Source: Rathayibacter sp. VKM Ac-2754 (lineage in GTDB: Bacteria > Actinomycetota > Actinomycetes > Actinomycetales > Microbacteriaceae). From it: a stretch of DNA of 64,000 bases. Position numbers and translations under genes: made by a program. The stretch lies in NCBI RefSeq assembly GCF_009807095.1, contig NZ_WUCC01000006.1, positions 248,001-312,000 on the forward strand, in the 5' to 3' direction. Below, piece by piece: positions 36,721 to 45,047 of the stretch; positions within the stretch are counted from its first letter, which is position 1; every line of letters begins with the position of its first letter. The notes under the pieces were generated by a model that was not told the DNA's origin, searched no databases, and saw only the letters and a program-made list of their open reading frames with translations.

Positions 36721-37560
36721 ATGATCGACAGCACTGCGATCGACAGCATCATCGGATCCCCCGTCCACGGCTCCGACGGAGACAAGATCGGCTCGGTCGA
36801 GCAGGTCTACGTCGCCGACGAGAGCGGAACGCCCGTCTGGGCGACCGTCCGCACCGGTCTCTTCGGCACCTCGGAGTCGTTCGTCCCGCTCGAGGGCGCC
36901 TCGTTCGACGACGGCCGCCTGAGCGTCGCCTACGACAAGTCGTTCGTGAAGGACGCACCGCGGATCGACGCCGACGGCGCGCTCAACGCCGACGAGGAGG
37001 CGGACCTCTACCGCTACTACAACCTCGGCGGCGCGGCCTCGGCCTCCGAGACCGAGAACGTCGACAGCGCGGCCGGCTTCGGCGGGACGACCGACGTCGA
37101 CACCACTCCCGACCACGCCACCACCACCGGCGTCGACACCACCGTCGGCCACGACACCTCCGGCCCGACCACCGACGACGCGATGACGCGCTCCGAGGAG
37201 CAGCTGCACGTCGGCACCGAGCGCGTGGAGGCCGGGCGCGCCCGCCTCCGCAAGCACGTCGTCACCGAGCAGGAGACCGTCACCGTGCCGGTCAGCCACG
37301 ACGAGGTCCGCGTCGTCCGCGAGCCGATCACCGATGCGAACATCGGCTCGGCGACCGCCGGCCCGGACCTCAGCGAGGAGGAGCACGAGGTCGTCCTCAC
37401 CGAGGACCGCGTCGTCGCCGCCAAGGAGACCGTCCCGGTCGAGCGCGTCTCGCTCGGCACCGAGACGGTCACCGAAGAGCGCCAGGTGACCGAGGACGTC
37501 AGCCACGAGGAGATCGAGATCGACGACGCGACCTCGCGCCGCACGACCGACGGCGTCTGA
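36721..37560 (+). CDS. PRC-barrel and DUF2382 (YsnF/AvaK) stress protein
   Basis: A 279-aa soluble acidic protein. The N-terminal PRC-barrel domain (about 1-95) begins IIGSPVHGSDGDKIGSVEQVYV; a Thr/Asp-rich linker follows (about 110-155), and the C-terminal DUF2382 domain (about 160-265) has LRKHVVTEQETVTVPVSHDEVRV and ERVSLGTETVTEERQVTEDV. Homologues are general stress proteins of unknown mechanism. GAAGGAAG lies before ATG 36721. Next come a YihY-type protein and a second DUF2382 protein, a set that suggests envelope stress. Confidence 0.88.
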   Translation: MIDSTAIDSIIGSPVHGSDGDKIGSVEQVYVADESGTPVWATVRTGLFGTSESFVPLEGASFDDGRLSVAYDKSFVKDAPRIDADGALNADEEADLYRYYNLGGAASASETENVDSAAGFGGTTDVDTTPDHATTTGVDTTVGHDTSGPTTDDAMTRSEEQLHVGTERVEAGRARLRKHVVTEQETVTVPVSHDEVRVVREPITDANIGSATAGPDLSEEEHEVVLTEDRVVAAKETVPVERVSLGTETVTEERQVTEDVSHEEIEIDDATSRRTTDGV

Positions 37561-37674
37561 CGACTCCGAGAACACCACGTCGCAGCGGCGGGGGCGATGA
37601 CCGCCTCCGCCGCTGCGGCGTTCGCAGCACCCCGGCCGCAGCAGCGCCCGCCGGGAGGACCACCGAGGAGAACC

Positions 37675-38730
37675 GTGTCCCAGACCAGCACCGAGCGCGA
37701 GCAGACCGCTCCCGATCCTGACGACTCCCGCAAGCCCGACGATCCGACGGATGTCACCGCGCGCTCCTGGGGCTACGTCCTCAAGAAGACGCTGCGCGAG
37801 TTCGGCGCCGATCAGTGCACCGACCTCGCCGCGGCGCTCACCTACTACGCGGTCCTCGCCCTCTTCCCGGGCCTCCTGGCGATCGTCTCGATCCTGGGGC
37901 TCTTCGGGCAGGCCGAGTCGACCACGAGCACCGTGCTCGAGCTCGCGGGCGGCTTCGTCTCCCCCGACGTCCTCGACACGGTCCGCGGCCCGCTGCAGGA
38001 GCTGACCTCCTCGAACGCCGCCGGCGTCGCCTTCGTCGCCGGCCTGCTCGGCGCGCTCTGGTCGGCCTCCGGCTACGTCGGCGCCTTCGGCCGCGCGATG
38101 AACCGGATCTACGGGATCGACGAGGGGCGCCCGATCTGGAAGCTCCGCCCGACGATGCTCGGCATCACCCTCGTGACGGTCGCGCTGCTCGTGATCGCCG
38201 GCCTCATCCTCGTGCTCAGCGGACCGATCGCCGAGACCATCGGCGACGCCATCGGCCTGGGCGAGGTCGCTCTCACGGTGTGGAGCATCGCGAAGTGGCC
38301 GGTCCTGATCGTGATCATGGTGGTCATCGTCGCCGTGCTCTACCACTGGTCACCCAATGTGAAGCAGCCGAAGTTCGCCTGGACGAGCCTCGGCTCGGTC
38401 CTCGCCCTCGTGATCTGGGCCCTCGCCTCCGCCGGCTTCGCCTTCTACGTCGCGAACTTCAGCAACTACAACAAGACCTACGGCGCACTGGGCGGCGTGA
38501 TCGTCTTCCTCCTCTGGCTCTGGATCACGAACCTTGCGCTGCTGTTCGGCGCCGAGTTCGACGCCGAGCTCGAGCGCGGCCGTCAGCTGCAGGCCGGCAT
38601 CGAGGCGGAGGAGGTCCTCCAGCTCCCGCCGCGCGACACCCGCCTCAGCGAGAAGAAGGCGAAGAAGCACGCGGACGACGTGGCCGACGGCCGCGAGCTG
38701 CGCGAGAGCGCCGGGAAGCCGCAGAAATGA
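37675..38730 (+). CDS. YihY/BrkB-family membrane protein
   Basis: A 351-aa inner-membrane protein with about six helices. The family pattern DLAAALTYYAVLALFPGLLAIVSILGLFG, LWSASGYVGAFGRAMNRIY and a conserved LYHWSPNVKQPKFAWTSLGS before the last helices are present. Such proteins were once called ribonuclease BN, which is not supported for this family; the role is unknown. The charged C-terminal tail is cytoplasmic. The GTG at 37675 has GAGGAG 4 nt upstream. Its stop overlaps the next gene (ATGA). Confidence 0.9.
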   Translation: MSQTSTEREQTAPDPDDSRKPDDPTDVTARSWGYVLKKTLREFGADQCTDLAAALTYYAVLALFPGLLAIVSILGLFGQAESTTSTVLELAGGFVSPDVLDTVRGPLQELTSSNAAGVAFVAGLLGALWSASGYVGAFGRAMNRIYGIDEGRPIWKLRPTMLGITLVTVALLVIAGLILVLSGPIAETIGDAIGLGEVALTVWSIAKWPVLIVIMVVIVAVLYHWSPNVKQPKFAWTSLGSVLALVIWALASAGFAFYVANFSNYNKTYGALGGVIVFLLWLWITNLALLFGAEFDAELERGRQLQAGIEAEEVLQLPPRDTRLSEKKAKKHADDVADGRELRESAGKPQK

Positions 38731-39110
38731 GCGACCCCGTCTCGGTGATCCGCTCGGAGGAGCGGCTCGAGGTCACGACGGTCCGCACCGCGACCGAGCG
38801 CCTGCGCATCCGGAGGGTCATCGTGACGGAGGAGCGCACCGTCACGGTCCGCCTCCGCCGCGAGGAGCTGGTGATCGAGCGGGAGCCGGTCGAGAGCTCG
38901 CCGGTCGGCGACTCCCCGGTCGCCGGCCCGGTGACGATGGTCCTGCACGCGGAGGAGCCCGTCGTCACCACCCGCGTCGTCCCCGTCGAGCGCGTCAGTG
39001 TGATCGTCGACCGCATCACGGCGATGCGGACGGTCAGCGACTCGGTCCGCAAGGAGCGCGTCGACGTGCACCGCTCGGTCTCGGCGCTGCTCGACGAGAA
39101 CGCGGAGTAG
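38727..39110 (+). CDS. DUF2382 domain protein (stand-alone)
   Basis: A 127-aa protein made of the same DUF2382 module as the C-terminus of the PRC-barrel protein two genes upstream: SEERLEVTTVRTATERLRIRRV, then HAEEPVVTTRVVPVERV. It lacks the PRC-barrel. ATG 38727 overlaps the YihY stop by 4 bp, so it is translated with it. Function unknown; probably the partner or a paralogue of the upstream stress protein. Confidence 0.8.
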   Translation: MSDPVSVIRSEERLEVTTVRTATERLRIRRVIVTEERTVTVRLRREELVIEREPVESSPVGDSPVAGPVTMVLHAEEPVVTTRVVPVERVSVIVDRITAMRTVSDSVRKERVDVHRSVSALLDENAE

Positions 39111-39123
39111 CCGGCCGTCCGCG

Positions 39124-40329
39124 TCAGGCGAGGAACTCGGCGAGCGCGGCGAGCAGGCGATCGACGTCCTCCTCGTCGGTGTACGGAGCCACACCGATGC
39201 GCAGTCCCGCCGAATCCTCGAGGCCGAGACGGTCGAAGGCCTCGCGCGCGTAGAACGAGCCCGCCGGTGCCAGGACGTCGCGCTCCGCGAGGAACCGCGA
39301 GGCGTCGGCGGAGGCGTGCGACGCGAACGTCACCAGCAGCGTCGGGGTGCGGTCCCGCGCCCTCGAGTGCACGGTGACCTCGTCGCCGAGGGCCGCCAGA
39401 CCCGACTCGAGTCGTGTCCGCAGCGCGAGCTCGTGCTCGTGGACGGCCTGGGCCGACGCCAGCAGTCGCGCCCGCCGACCGATCGCGTCGCCCGGTGCGA
39501 TCGCGGCGAGGAACTCCACCGCGGCCGTCACTCCCGCCAGGATCTCGTAGGGCAGCGTGCCGAACTCGAACCGCTCGGGGACGACGTCGGTCGAGGGCAG
39601 CAGCTTGTCCGGATGCAGCGATTCGAGCAGCTCCGGGGCCGCGACGAGCACGCCGCAGTGCGGACCGAGGAACTTGTACGGCGAGCAGACGAAGAAGTCC
39701 GCGCCGAGCGCGCTCACGTCGACCGCCGAGTGCGCGGTGTAGTGCACGCCGTCGATGTAGACGAGAGCGCCGACGGCGTGCGCCGCGTCGGCGATCGCGC
39801 GCACGGGCGGGATCGTGCCGAGCAGGTTGGAGGCGGCCGTGATCGCCACGAGCCTCGTGCGCTCCGTGATCGCGCCGGCGACCGACCCCGGGTCGATCTC
39901 CGCTGTCGCGGGATCGAAGTCGATCCAGCGCACCGTGGCGCCGGCCGCCGCAGCCGCCTGGATCCACGGGCGCACGTTCGCGTCGTGATCCAGCCGCGAC
40001 ACGACGACCTCGTCGCCCGGCGCCCAGGTCTTGGCCAGGTGCCGCGAGAAGTCGTAGGTGAGCTGGGTCGCGCTCCGGCCGTGGACGACACCCCTGCCGT
40101 CGTCGCCCAGGAGATCGGCGATCGCGGAGCGGAACCCGGCGACGCACTCCTCGGCGTTGCGCTCGGAGACGGTCGCTGACCCGCGGATCGACAGCGGCCC
40201 CGTGATCGTGCGGAGGATCGCCTCGCCGACCGCGGTGGGAGTCTGCGTCCCGCCCGGCCCGTCGAAGTGCGCGATGCCGGACTGGAGACTGGGGAAGTGC
40301 GCGCGGAGGGCGGCGATCTCGAGGGCCAT
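39124..40329 (-). CDS. Cysteine desulfurase-like aminotransferase class V
   Basis: A 401-aa PLP enzyme of the SufS/CsdB-like group. The PLP lysine is in FVCSPYKFLGPHCGVLVAA, preceded by the VYIDGVHYTAHSAVDVSAL cofactor-Asp region; the N-terminus (FDGPGGTQTPTAVGEAI) matches cysteine-desulfurase-like proteins. No obvious mobile catalytic Cys loop is present and no suf genes are nearby, so the physiological reaction is uncertain. A GACAGT box lies 6 nt before ATG 40329. Convergent with the DUF2382 gene. Confidence 0.87.
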   Translation of the reverse strand: MALEIAALRAHFPSLQSGIAHFDGPGGTQTPTAVGEAILRTITGPLSIRGSATVSERNAEECVAGFRSAIADLLGDDGRGVVHGRSATQLTYDFSRHLAKTWAPGDEVVVSRLDHDANVRPWIQAAAAAGATVRWIDFDPATAEIDPGSVAGAITERTRLVAITAASNLLGTIPPVRAIADAAHAVGALVYIDGVHYTAHSAVDVSALGADFFVCSPYKFLGPHCGVLVAAPELLESLHPDKLLPSTDVVPERFEFGTLPYEILAGVTAAVEFLAAIAPGDAIGRRARLLASAQAVHEHELALRTRLESGLAALGDEVTVHSRARDRTPTLLVTFASHASADASRFLAERDVLAPAGSFYAREAFDRLGLEDSAGLRIGVAPYTDEEDVDRLLAALAEFLA

Positions 40330-40393
40330 GCCCTCACTGTCGCAGACGCAGGTCGGAGGCGCGGGATCGACTCCGGACGGCCCGGGAACGACG

Positions 40394-40419
40394 AAGGCCC
40401 GCTCTCACGAGCGGGCCTT
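40394..40419 (-). terminator. Hairpin terminator after tRNA-Ala
   Basis: Perfect 11-bp stem (AAGGCCCGCTC / GAGCGGGCCTT) with a 4-nt loop, 22 bp beyond the tRNA 3' end; it may serve both this transcript and the aminotransferase side. Confidence 0.65.
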
Positions 40420-40441
40420 CACGTGCTGATCTGATCAGCAC

Positions 40442-40517
40442 TGGTGGATCCGAGGGGATTCGAACCCCTGACCTCTTCATTGCGAACGAAGCGCGCTACC
40501 AACTGCGCCACGGACCC
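40442..40517 (-). tRNA. tRNA-Ala (anticodon CGC)
   Basis: 76 nt with encoded CCA. The acceptor stem GGGTCCG / CGGATCC contains the G3-U70 pair that identifies alanine tRNAs. The D-arm is GCGC-AGTTGGTA-GCGC, the anticodon stem CTTCG/TGAAG encloses TTCGCAA (anticodon CGC), and the T-arm is AGGGG-TTCGAAT-CCCCT. Transcribed on the minus strand and followed by a hairpin terminator. Confidence 0.97.
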
Positions 40518-40590
40518 GTGCCCTTCGAACCGTCACCGGCCCGAACAACTCGTCCACACTAGCACGCGGCGAGCCGGGGCTCGGACGGGC

Positions 40591-41550
40591 TCAGGCCCCG
40601 CGACGGCGCTGCAGCGCCTGGTCGAGATCGATCGCGTCGACGCCCTCGACGACGCCCATCGAGGCGAACCGCGACGACGGTCGGGGCGCCTCCGGGGCCG
40701 GAGCCGAGGGGCGCGGCGCGCGGATCGGTGCGACCTCAGGGGCCGCAGCCGCAGCGCGCTGGGCGAGCTCCGCATCCGCTGCCGCCGCACGCAGTCGCTC
40801 GACCGCGTCGATGGACGCCATCGCGCTGGCCGCGACGGTGCCGCGGGAGAGGTAGAGGGGCTTCGGGAGCGGCTGCGGGGTCCAGCGTGCCTCGGCGGCG
40901 ACGGGCGCCTCCTCGACGTCCTCGGACTCCTCGGCGAGCTCCGCCTCGAACACCTCCGCGCGCCGACGGGCGATCTCGCCCGTGTCGGTCGCGACCGCGG
41001 CCGGGGCGCTCTGCCGGCGGCGACCCGGAGCGAGCAGGATCAGCGTGCTCAGCCCGGCCGCGAGCACGAGGGCTCCGACCAGGGGCACCGCTCCGGTGCC
41101 GCCGAAGGGCAGCATCACGAGCCCCACCAGCGCGGCCACGAAGCCCACGAGCACCGTCAGCGCCGCACCCTGGCGCCAGCGCAGCGCGCTCGGCCCGGAC
41201 TGGGTGCTCCGCCTCGTGCTCGCGGCCGCCCGCCGCAGCGCCTCGCGCGCCGCCTTCTCCGCCTGTGCCAGCTCCATCGCCTGTGCCTTCTCTTCGGCTC
41301 GTCGTCGTGTCTCGGTCACCCGGAGCCTGCGCTGCTGGAGCGCGACCTCTCGGGCCGTCGCCTCCGCACGCACGTGCTCGGGCACTTCCGCGGTCTCGGC
41401 GAGGATGCGCAGGGTCTGCTGCAGTCTCACCGCGTTGCGCTCGGTCGCGTTGAACGACCGGCGGCGCATCCACGTGGGGATGAGGTAGGCGACCCACAGA
41501 ACGGCGGCGAGCGCCCAGACGACGCCCCCACCCAGCCAGTCGCTACTCAT
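40591..41550 (-). CDS. SepX-like actinobacterial membrane protein
   Basis: A 319-aa protein with an N-terminal transmembrane helix (residues about 9-27, GVVWALAAVLWVAYLIPTW), a basic helical cytoplasmic region likely to be coiled coil (about 50-115), two central helices (about 125-170) and a Pro/Ala-rich cytoplasmic tail ending DLDQALQRRRGA. Position beside the rimJ-like acetyltransferase and galU matches that of SepX, a conserved actinobacterial divisome protein (Rv0996 in M. tuberculosis). Assignment rests on topology and synteny. A TAGCGT box lies 7 nt before ATG 41550. Confidence 0.65.
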   Translation of the reverse strand: MSSDWLGGGVVWALAAVLWVAYLIPTWMRRRSFNATERNAVRLQQTLRILAETAEVPEHVRAEATAREVALQQRRLRVTETRRRAEEKAQAMELAQAEKAAREALRRAAASTRRSTQSGPSALRWRQGAALTVLVGFVAALVGLVMLPFGGTGAVPLVGALVLAAGLSTLILLAPGRRRQSAPAAVATDTGEIARRRAEVFEAELAEESEDVEEAPVAAEARWTPQPLPKPLYLSRGTVAASAMASIDAVERLRAAAADAELAQRAAAAAPEVAPIRAPRPSAPAPEAPRPSSRFASMGVVEGVDAIDLDQALQRRRGA

Positions 41551-41589
41551 GGAGCCAACGCTAGGAGTACGCGGTGCCTGCGTCCGTGA

Positions 41590-42315
41590 TTACGGGTAGG
41601 TGTGTCCGTACGGATCGCGGATCAATCGGGCCCCCGACGAGGGGACGCCCGCGCCGTCGGGCGGGCCCGAGAGCCCGGAGCGACGCGACGCGCGGACGTC
41701 GGCGTCGGTCGGCACGCCGACGTCGGCCGGCACCTGGCCGTCGAGGTAGCGGCGCAGGACCCCGCGCGGCACCTCCTCCGACACCAGAGCGAAGCAGAAG
41801 TGGTCGCGCCAGTCGCCGTTGATGTGGATGAAGCGGCGGCGCAGCCCCTCGTAGCGGAATCCGAGCTTCTCGACGACCCGCAGGCTCGGCCGGTTCTCGG
41901 GGCGGATGCAGATCTCGATGCGGTGCAGCCCGAGGTCGAAGAAGGCGTGGTCGGTCGCCAGAGCCACCGCGATCGGCGTGATGCCGCGACCGGCGAAGCG
42001 CTCCGAGACCCAGTAGCCGATCGATCCGGAGGAGAGCGAGCCGTAGCCGATGCCGGAGATGTTCAGCTGTCCCGCGAGCTCGCCGTCCCAGTCGATGAGG
42101 AAGGGAGCTCCTCCGCCGGCGCGGGCGTTCTGCTGCAGAGCGCGGATGCTCGCGCGCACGTCGAAGGCGGCGCCGCCGCGGGGGTCGGACGCCTCCCACT
42201 GCCGCAGCCACGCCCGGTTGGCGATCAGCTCGCGCTCGAGCGGACGGGCGTCCCTGACCCTGATCGGGCGGAGGGTGACACGACCCTCGGAGAGGGTCGG
42301 TATCGGCAGTGGCAT
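41590..42315 (-). CDS. GNAT N-acetyltransferase (RimJ/RimL type)
   Basis: A 241-aa acetyltransferase of the ribosomal-protein-alanine type. It has VTLRPIRVRDARPLERELIANRAWLRQWE at the N-terminus and the acetyl-CoA region RGITPIAVALATDHAF, with HRIEICIRPENRPSLRVVEKLGFRYEG at the C-terminal side. The target is unproven. The start lies 6 nt after a TAGGGT box (42322-42327), suggesting a leaderless message. Its neighbours are SepX-like downstream and galU upstream on the same strand, as in other actinobacteria, although the moeA often found between galU and rimJ is absent. Confidence 0.85.
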   Translation of the reverse strand: MPLPIPTLSEGRVTLRPIRVRDARPLERELIANRAWLRQWEASDPRGGAAFDVRASIRALQQNARAGGGAPFLIDWDGELAGQLNISGIGYGSLSSGSIGYWVSERFAGRGITPIAVALATDHAFFDLGLHRIEICIRPENRPSLRVVEKLGFRYEGLRRRFIHINGDWRDHFCFALVSEEVPRGVLRRYLDGQVPADVGVPTDADVRASRRSGLSGPPDGAGVPSSGARLIRDPYGHTYP

Positions 42316-42321
42316 GCCCCG

Positions 42322-42327
42322 ACCCTA
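42322..42327 (-). promoter_or_regulatory. -10 box of a leaderless rimJ-like transcript
   Basis: TAGGGT on the minus strand, 6 nt before ATG 42315. Confidence 0.6.
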
Positions 42328-42389
42328 CTGCGCACTCGCGACCGCAGAAGGGGCTGGACTCGCGCGGGTCAGTCGCTCACGCCTCACGC

Positions 42390-42436
42390 GCGAACGGCCG
42401 GGATCCCCGTGTCGCCAGGGGATCTCGGCCGTTCGC
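42390..42436 (-). terminator. Terminator of galU
   Basis: 19-bp stem with a single mismatch (42390-42408 with 42418-42436) and a 9-nt loop, 20 bp after the galU stop. Confidence 0.65.
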
Positions 42437-42456
42437 ACGCCTCTCGCGGCGAGGCG

Positions 42457-43347
42457 TCAGAGGGTCGCGGCGAACTCCTTGAGCCAGGGCTTGAGGTCGA
42501 CGCCGAGGTCGTCGCGGTCGGACGCGAGCTGCACGATCGCCTTGATGTAGTCGAGCTTGTCGCCGGTGTCGTAGCGGCGGCCGCGGAAGACGACGCCGTA
42601 GACGCCGCCGAACTCGGCCGGATCCTGCGCCATGCGCTCGAGGGCGTCGGTCAGCTGGATCTCGCCGCCCTTGCCGGGCGCGGTCTCGTCGAGGACGCCG
42701 AAGACGTCGGGCTTGAGGACGTACCGGCCGATGATGGCGAGATTCGACGGAGCGTCCTCCTTCGAGGGCTTCTCGACGAGGCCGGTGATGCGCACCACGT
42801 CGTCCTCGTCGGTCGTCTCGACCGCGGCGCAGCCGTAGAGGTGGATCTGATCGGGGTCGACCTCGAGCAGGGCGACCACCGTGGTGTCGCGCTGCTCGGC
42901 GACGTCGATCATCCGGGTCAGGAGAGGGTCGCGCGCGTCGATCAGATCGTCGCCGAGGAGCACCGCGAACGGCTCGTCACCGACGTGGCGCTGAGCGCGC
43001 GAGACGGCGTGGCCGAGGCCCTTCGGCTCGCCCTGGCGGACGAAGTGCACATCGGCCAGGTCGCTCGCGTACTTGACGTGGGCGAGCTTCGCGTCGTCGA
43101 GCTTCTTGGCGAGGTTGTGCTCGAGCTCGGGGACCGAGTCGAAGTGGTTCGCGAGCGCGTTCTTGTTGCGACCGATGATCACGAGGACGTCCTGCAGACC
43201 GGCGTCGGCGGCCTCCTCGACCACGTACTGGATCGCGGGCTTGTCGACGACGGGGAGCATCTCCTTCGGGATGGCCTTGGTCGCCGGCAGGAACCGGGTG
43301 CCGAGACCGGCGGCGGGGATGACGGCTTTGCGGATTCGAGTGCCCAT
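42457..43347 (-). CDS. galU: UTP-glucose-1-phosphate uridylyltransferase
   Basis: A 296-aa nucleotidyltransferase that makes UDP-glucose from glucose 1-phosphate and UTP, feeding cell-wall and glycan synthesis. The N-terminal AVIPAAGLGTRFLPATKAIPKEML signature and VVDKPAIQYVVEEA are textbook; FAVLLGDDLIDA carries the metal-binding Asp, and GLVEKPS and GGEIQLTDAL follow. ATG 43347 gives the conserved start; the frame is open upstream without similarity. A TACTAT box lies 8 nt before the start. Divergent from 5-FCL. Confidence 0.96.
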   Translation of the reverse strand: MGTRIRKAVIPAAGLGTRFLPATKAIPKEMLPVVDKPAIQYVVEEAADAGLQDVLVIIGRNKNALANHFDSVPELEHNLAKKLDDAKLAHVKYASDLADVHFVRQGEPKGLGHAVSRAQRHVGDEPFAVLLGDDLIDARDPLLTRMIDVAEQRDTTVVALLEVDPDQIHLYGCAAVETTDEDDVVRITGLVEKPSKEDAPSNLAIIGRYVLKPDVFGVLDETAPGKGGEIQLTDALERMAQDPAEFGGVYGVVFRGRRYDTGDKLDYIKAIVQLASDRDDLGVDLKPWLKEFAATL

Positions 43348-43491
43348 GGGGCGCCATAGTAGCGGAGCCGGTGGTCGGTGATGTTTCCGCGGTCGGGCCG
43401 GTGTGCGGAGCTCGCGCGCCCCCTTTCCCGGGCCATCGTTGCGCAGAGAGCGCGCTCTCCCGCGCCGCCTCGGGGCCGAACCGCCCGGATC

Positions 43492-43497
43492 TAGACT
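43492..43497 (+). promoter_or_regulatory. -10 box of a leaderless 5-FCL transcript
   Basis: TAGACT, then 6 nt, then ATG 43504. Confidence 0.6.
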
Positions 43498-43503
43498 GGG
43501 CGC

Positions 43504-44088
43504 ATGCCCGCCGACATCACGCACGAGAAGCGCGCGCTCCGTGCCGAGCTGCGCGAGCGCCGACGCACGCAGACCGCGACGGCCCGCGAGCAGGCCGCCG
43601 CCCGCATCACGGAGCACCTGATCGAGCTGGCCACCCGGACGAAGGCCACCTCGCTCGCCTGCTACCTCTCGGCGCCCGACGAGCCGAGCACCCGTCCGTT
43701 CCTCGGCTGGGCCGAGGGCCGCGGCATCCGCGTCCTCTTCCCCATCTCCCGGCAGGACGGCCTCCTCGACTGGGCCGTCGGCGACGGCCACACCGAGACG
43801 CAGGGCCTGTTCGGCATGCCGGAGCCGGTCGGCAAGCTGCTCGGACCCATCGCCATCAACGACGTGGACCTGATCATCGTCCCTGCCGCCACCGTCGACC
43901 GTCAGGGCATGCGGATGGGCTGGGGCCGCGGCTACTTCGACAAGACGCTCGGCTCGATGGAGAAGTGCCCGCCGGTCTACGCGGTCGTGTTCGACAGCGA
44001 GCTCGTCGACCGCGTGCCGAGCGAAGTGCACGACCAGGCCGTCGACGGAGTCGTGACTCCCTCCGGCATCGTCGACCTGCGCCGCTGA
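43504..44088 (+). CDS. 5-formyltetrahydrofolate cyclo-ligase
   Basis: A 194-aa enzyme that converts 5-formyl-THF with ATP to 5,10-methenyl-THF. Motifs are KRALRAELRERRR at the N-terminus, FPISRQDGLLDW in the middle and VPAATVDRQGMRMGWGRGYFDKTL, the ATP-binding loop of the family, then the C-terminal HDQAVDGVVTPSGIVDL. Leaderless start. The order with the FmdB-type zinc ribbon and MscL that follow matches M. tuberculosis Rv0992c, Rv0991c and Rv0985c. Confidence 0.93.
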   Translation: MPADITHEKRALRAELRERRRTQTATAREQAAARITEHLIELATRTKATSLACYLSAPDEPSTRPFLGWAEGRGIRVLFPISRQDGLLDWAVGDGHTETQGLFGMPEPVGKLLGPIAINDVDLIIVPAATVDRQGMRMGWGRGYFDKTLGSMEKCPPVYAVVFDSELVDRVPSEVHDQAVDGVVTPSGIVDLRR

Positions 44089-44128
44089 TCCCCTCCTTCC
44101 CCTGATCCGCCCTCCTGAGGAGCCACCC

Positions 44129-44515
44129 GTGCCCACCTACTCCTACCGCTGCACGCAGTGCGGCAACGCCTTCGACATCCAGCAGAAGTTCACCGACGAC
44201 ACGCTCACCGAGTGCCCGAGCTGCCAGGGAGCGCTCCGCAAGGTGTTCAGCGCGGTCGGCGTGACCTTCAACGGCTCCGGCTTCTACCGCACCGACTCGC
44301 GCTCGTCGGAGTCGAAGTCGGGCGAGAAGTCGTCGTCGGGCTCGGGCGAGTCGTCGCCATCGGTCTCCGGCGAGAAGTCCGGAGGCGCTGCCGCGCCGGC
44401 ATCGACCTCGACGGCGTCCAGCGGGTCGGGATCGTCGTCCTCCTCCTCGTCCTCCAGCTCGGGATCCTCCTCCTCGGGATCCTCCTCCTCCGGGTCGTCC
44501 TCCTCCGGGAGCTGA
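44129..44515 (+). CDS. FmdB-type zinc ribbon protein with Ser-rich tail (Ruc-like)
   Basis: A 128-aa protein. The N-terminal FmdB zinc ribbon has paired cysteines C8/C11 and C29/C32 (YRCTQCGNAF and TECPSC), followed by a serine/glycine-rich, presumably disordered tail (residues about 55-128) that ends in repeated SSSSG units. This layout and the position after 5-FCL match M. tuberculosis Rv0991c, described as the redox-regulated chaperone Ruc; the same function here is inferred. The repetitive tail DNA (TCCTCCTCGGGATCC units) is prone to length change. Good spacing to GAGGAG upstream. Confidence 0.85.
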   Translation: MPTYSYRCTQCGNAFDIQQKFTDDTLTECPSCQGALRKVFSAVGVTFNGSGFYRTDSRSSESKSGEKSSSGSGESSPSVSGEKSGGAAAPASTSTASSGSGSSSSSSSSSSGSSSSGSSSSGSSSSGS

Positions 44516-44557
44516 GCCGACCCCCTCCCCCGCCCGCCGGCAGAAACGGACCAGACC

Positions 44558-45010
44558 ATGATCAACGGCTTCAAAGAGTTCATCCTGCGAGGCAACGTCA
44601 TCGACCTGGCCGTGGCCGTGGTCATCGGCGCTGCGTTCACCACGATCGTCAACGCCATCGTCACCGGGATCTTCAATCCGATCATCGGGCTGCTGTTCGA
44701 CGCGTCCTCCCTCTCCGCCCTGGTCTGGACCGTCCGCGAGGGAACGGGCGGAGAGGACCCGACGGTCATCGCCTACGGAGCGGTCGTCTCGGCGCTCATC
44801 CAGTTCGTGATCGTCGCGTTCGTCCTCTACTTCGCCTTCGTCGTGCCCATCAACCACCTCAAGAACAACGCCTTCAAGAAGAAGATGGACGACGCCCCCG
44901 CCGCCGAGGACAAGGCCCCCACCGAGCTCGAGCTGCTCGCCGACATCCGCGACCTCCTCGCCAACGGCGGCACCGCAACCACCGCCAACACGGGGAAGCA
45001 CGTGGACTGA
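44558..45010 (+). CDS. mscL: Large-conductance mechanosensitive channel
   Basis: A 150-aa pentameric channel that opens under hypo-osmotic stress. The first helix has FKEFILRGNVIDLAVAVVIGAAFTTIVNAIV (pore-lining), a periplasmic loop of about 30 residues follows, then the second helix (GAVVSALIQFVIVAFVLYFAFV) and a charged cytoplasmic helix (ELELLADIRDLL). Length is standard. It follows the FmdB-type gene by 42 bp and ends before a perfect hairpin. Confidence 0.96.
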   Translation: MINGFKEFILRGNVIDLAVAVVIGAAFTTIVNAIVTGIFNPIIGLLFDASSLSALVWTVREGTGGEDPTVIAYGAVVSALIQFVIVAFVLYFAFVVPINHLKNNAFKKKMDDAPAAEDKAPTELELLADIRDLLANGGTATTANTGKHVD

Positions 45011-45018
45011 GTTGTTCT

Positions 45019-45047
45019 GTTCTTTCTCGCCAGCGGCGAGAAAGAAC
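45019..45047 (+). terminator. Perfect hairpin after mscL
   Basis: 13-bp perfect stem (GTTCTTTCTCGCC / GGCGAGAAAGAAC) with a 3-nt loop, 9 bp after the mscL stop. No U tract follows. A second hairpin (CCGAAACGC / GCGTTTCGG) lies near 45100. Confidence 0.6.

Noticed and set aside
37675-38730. Ribonuclease BN label for the YihY-type protein
   Set aside because: The historical label does not apply to this family; the protein is a polytopic membrane protein without nuclease motifs.
40442-40517. tRNA-Ala as attachment site of an integrated element
   Set aside because: No integrase, no second copy of the tRNA 3' end and no mobile-type genes are found on either side.
42316-42456. Small RNA gene between galU and the rimJ-like gene
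   Set aside because: The strong hairpin is fully explained as the galU terminator; no promoter for a separate transcript was found.
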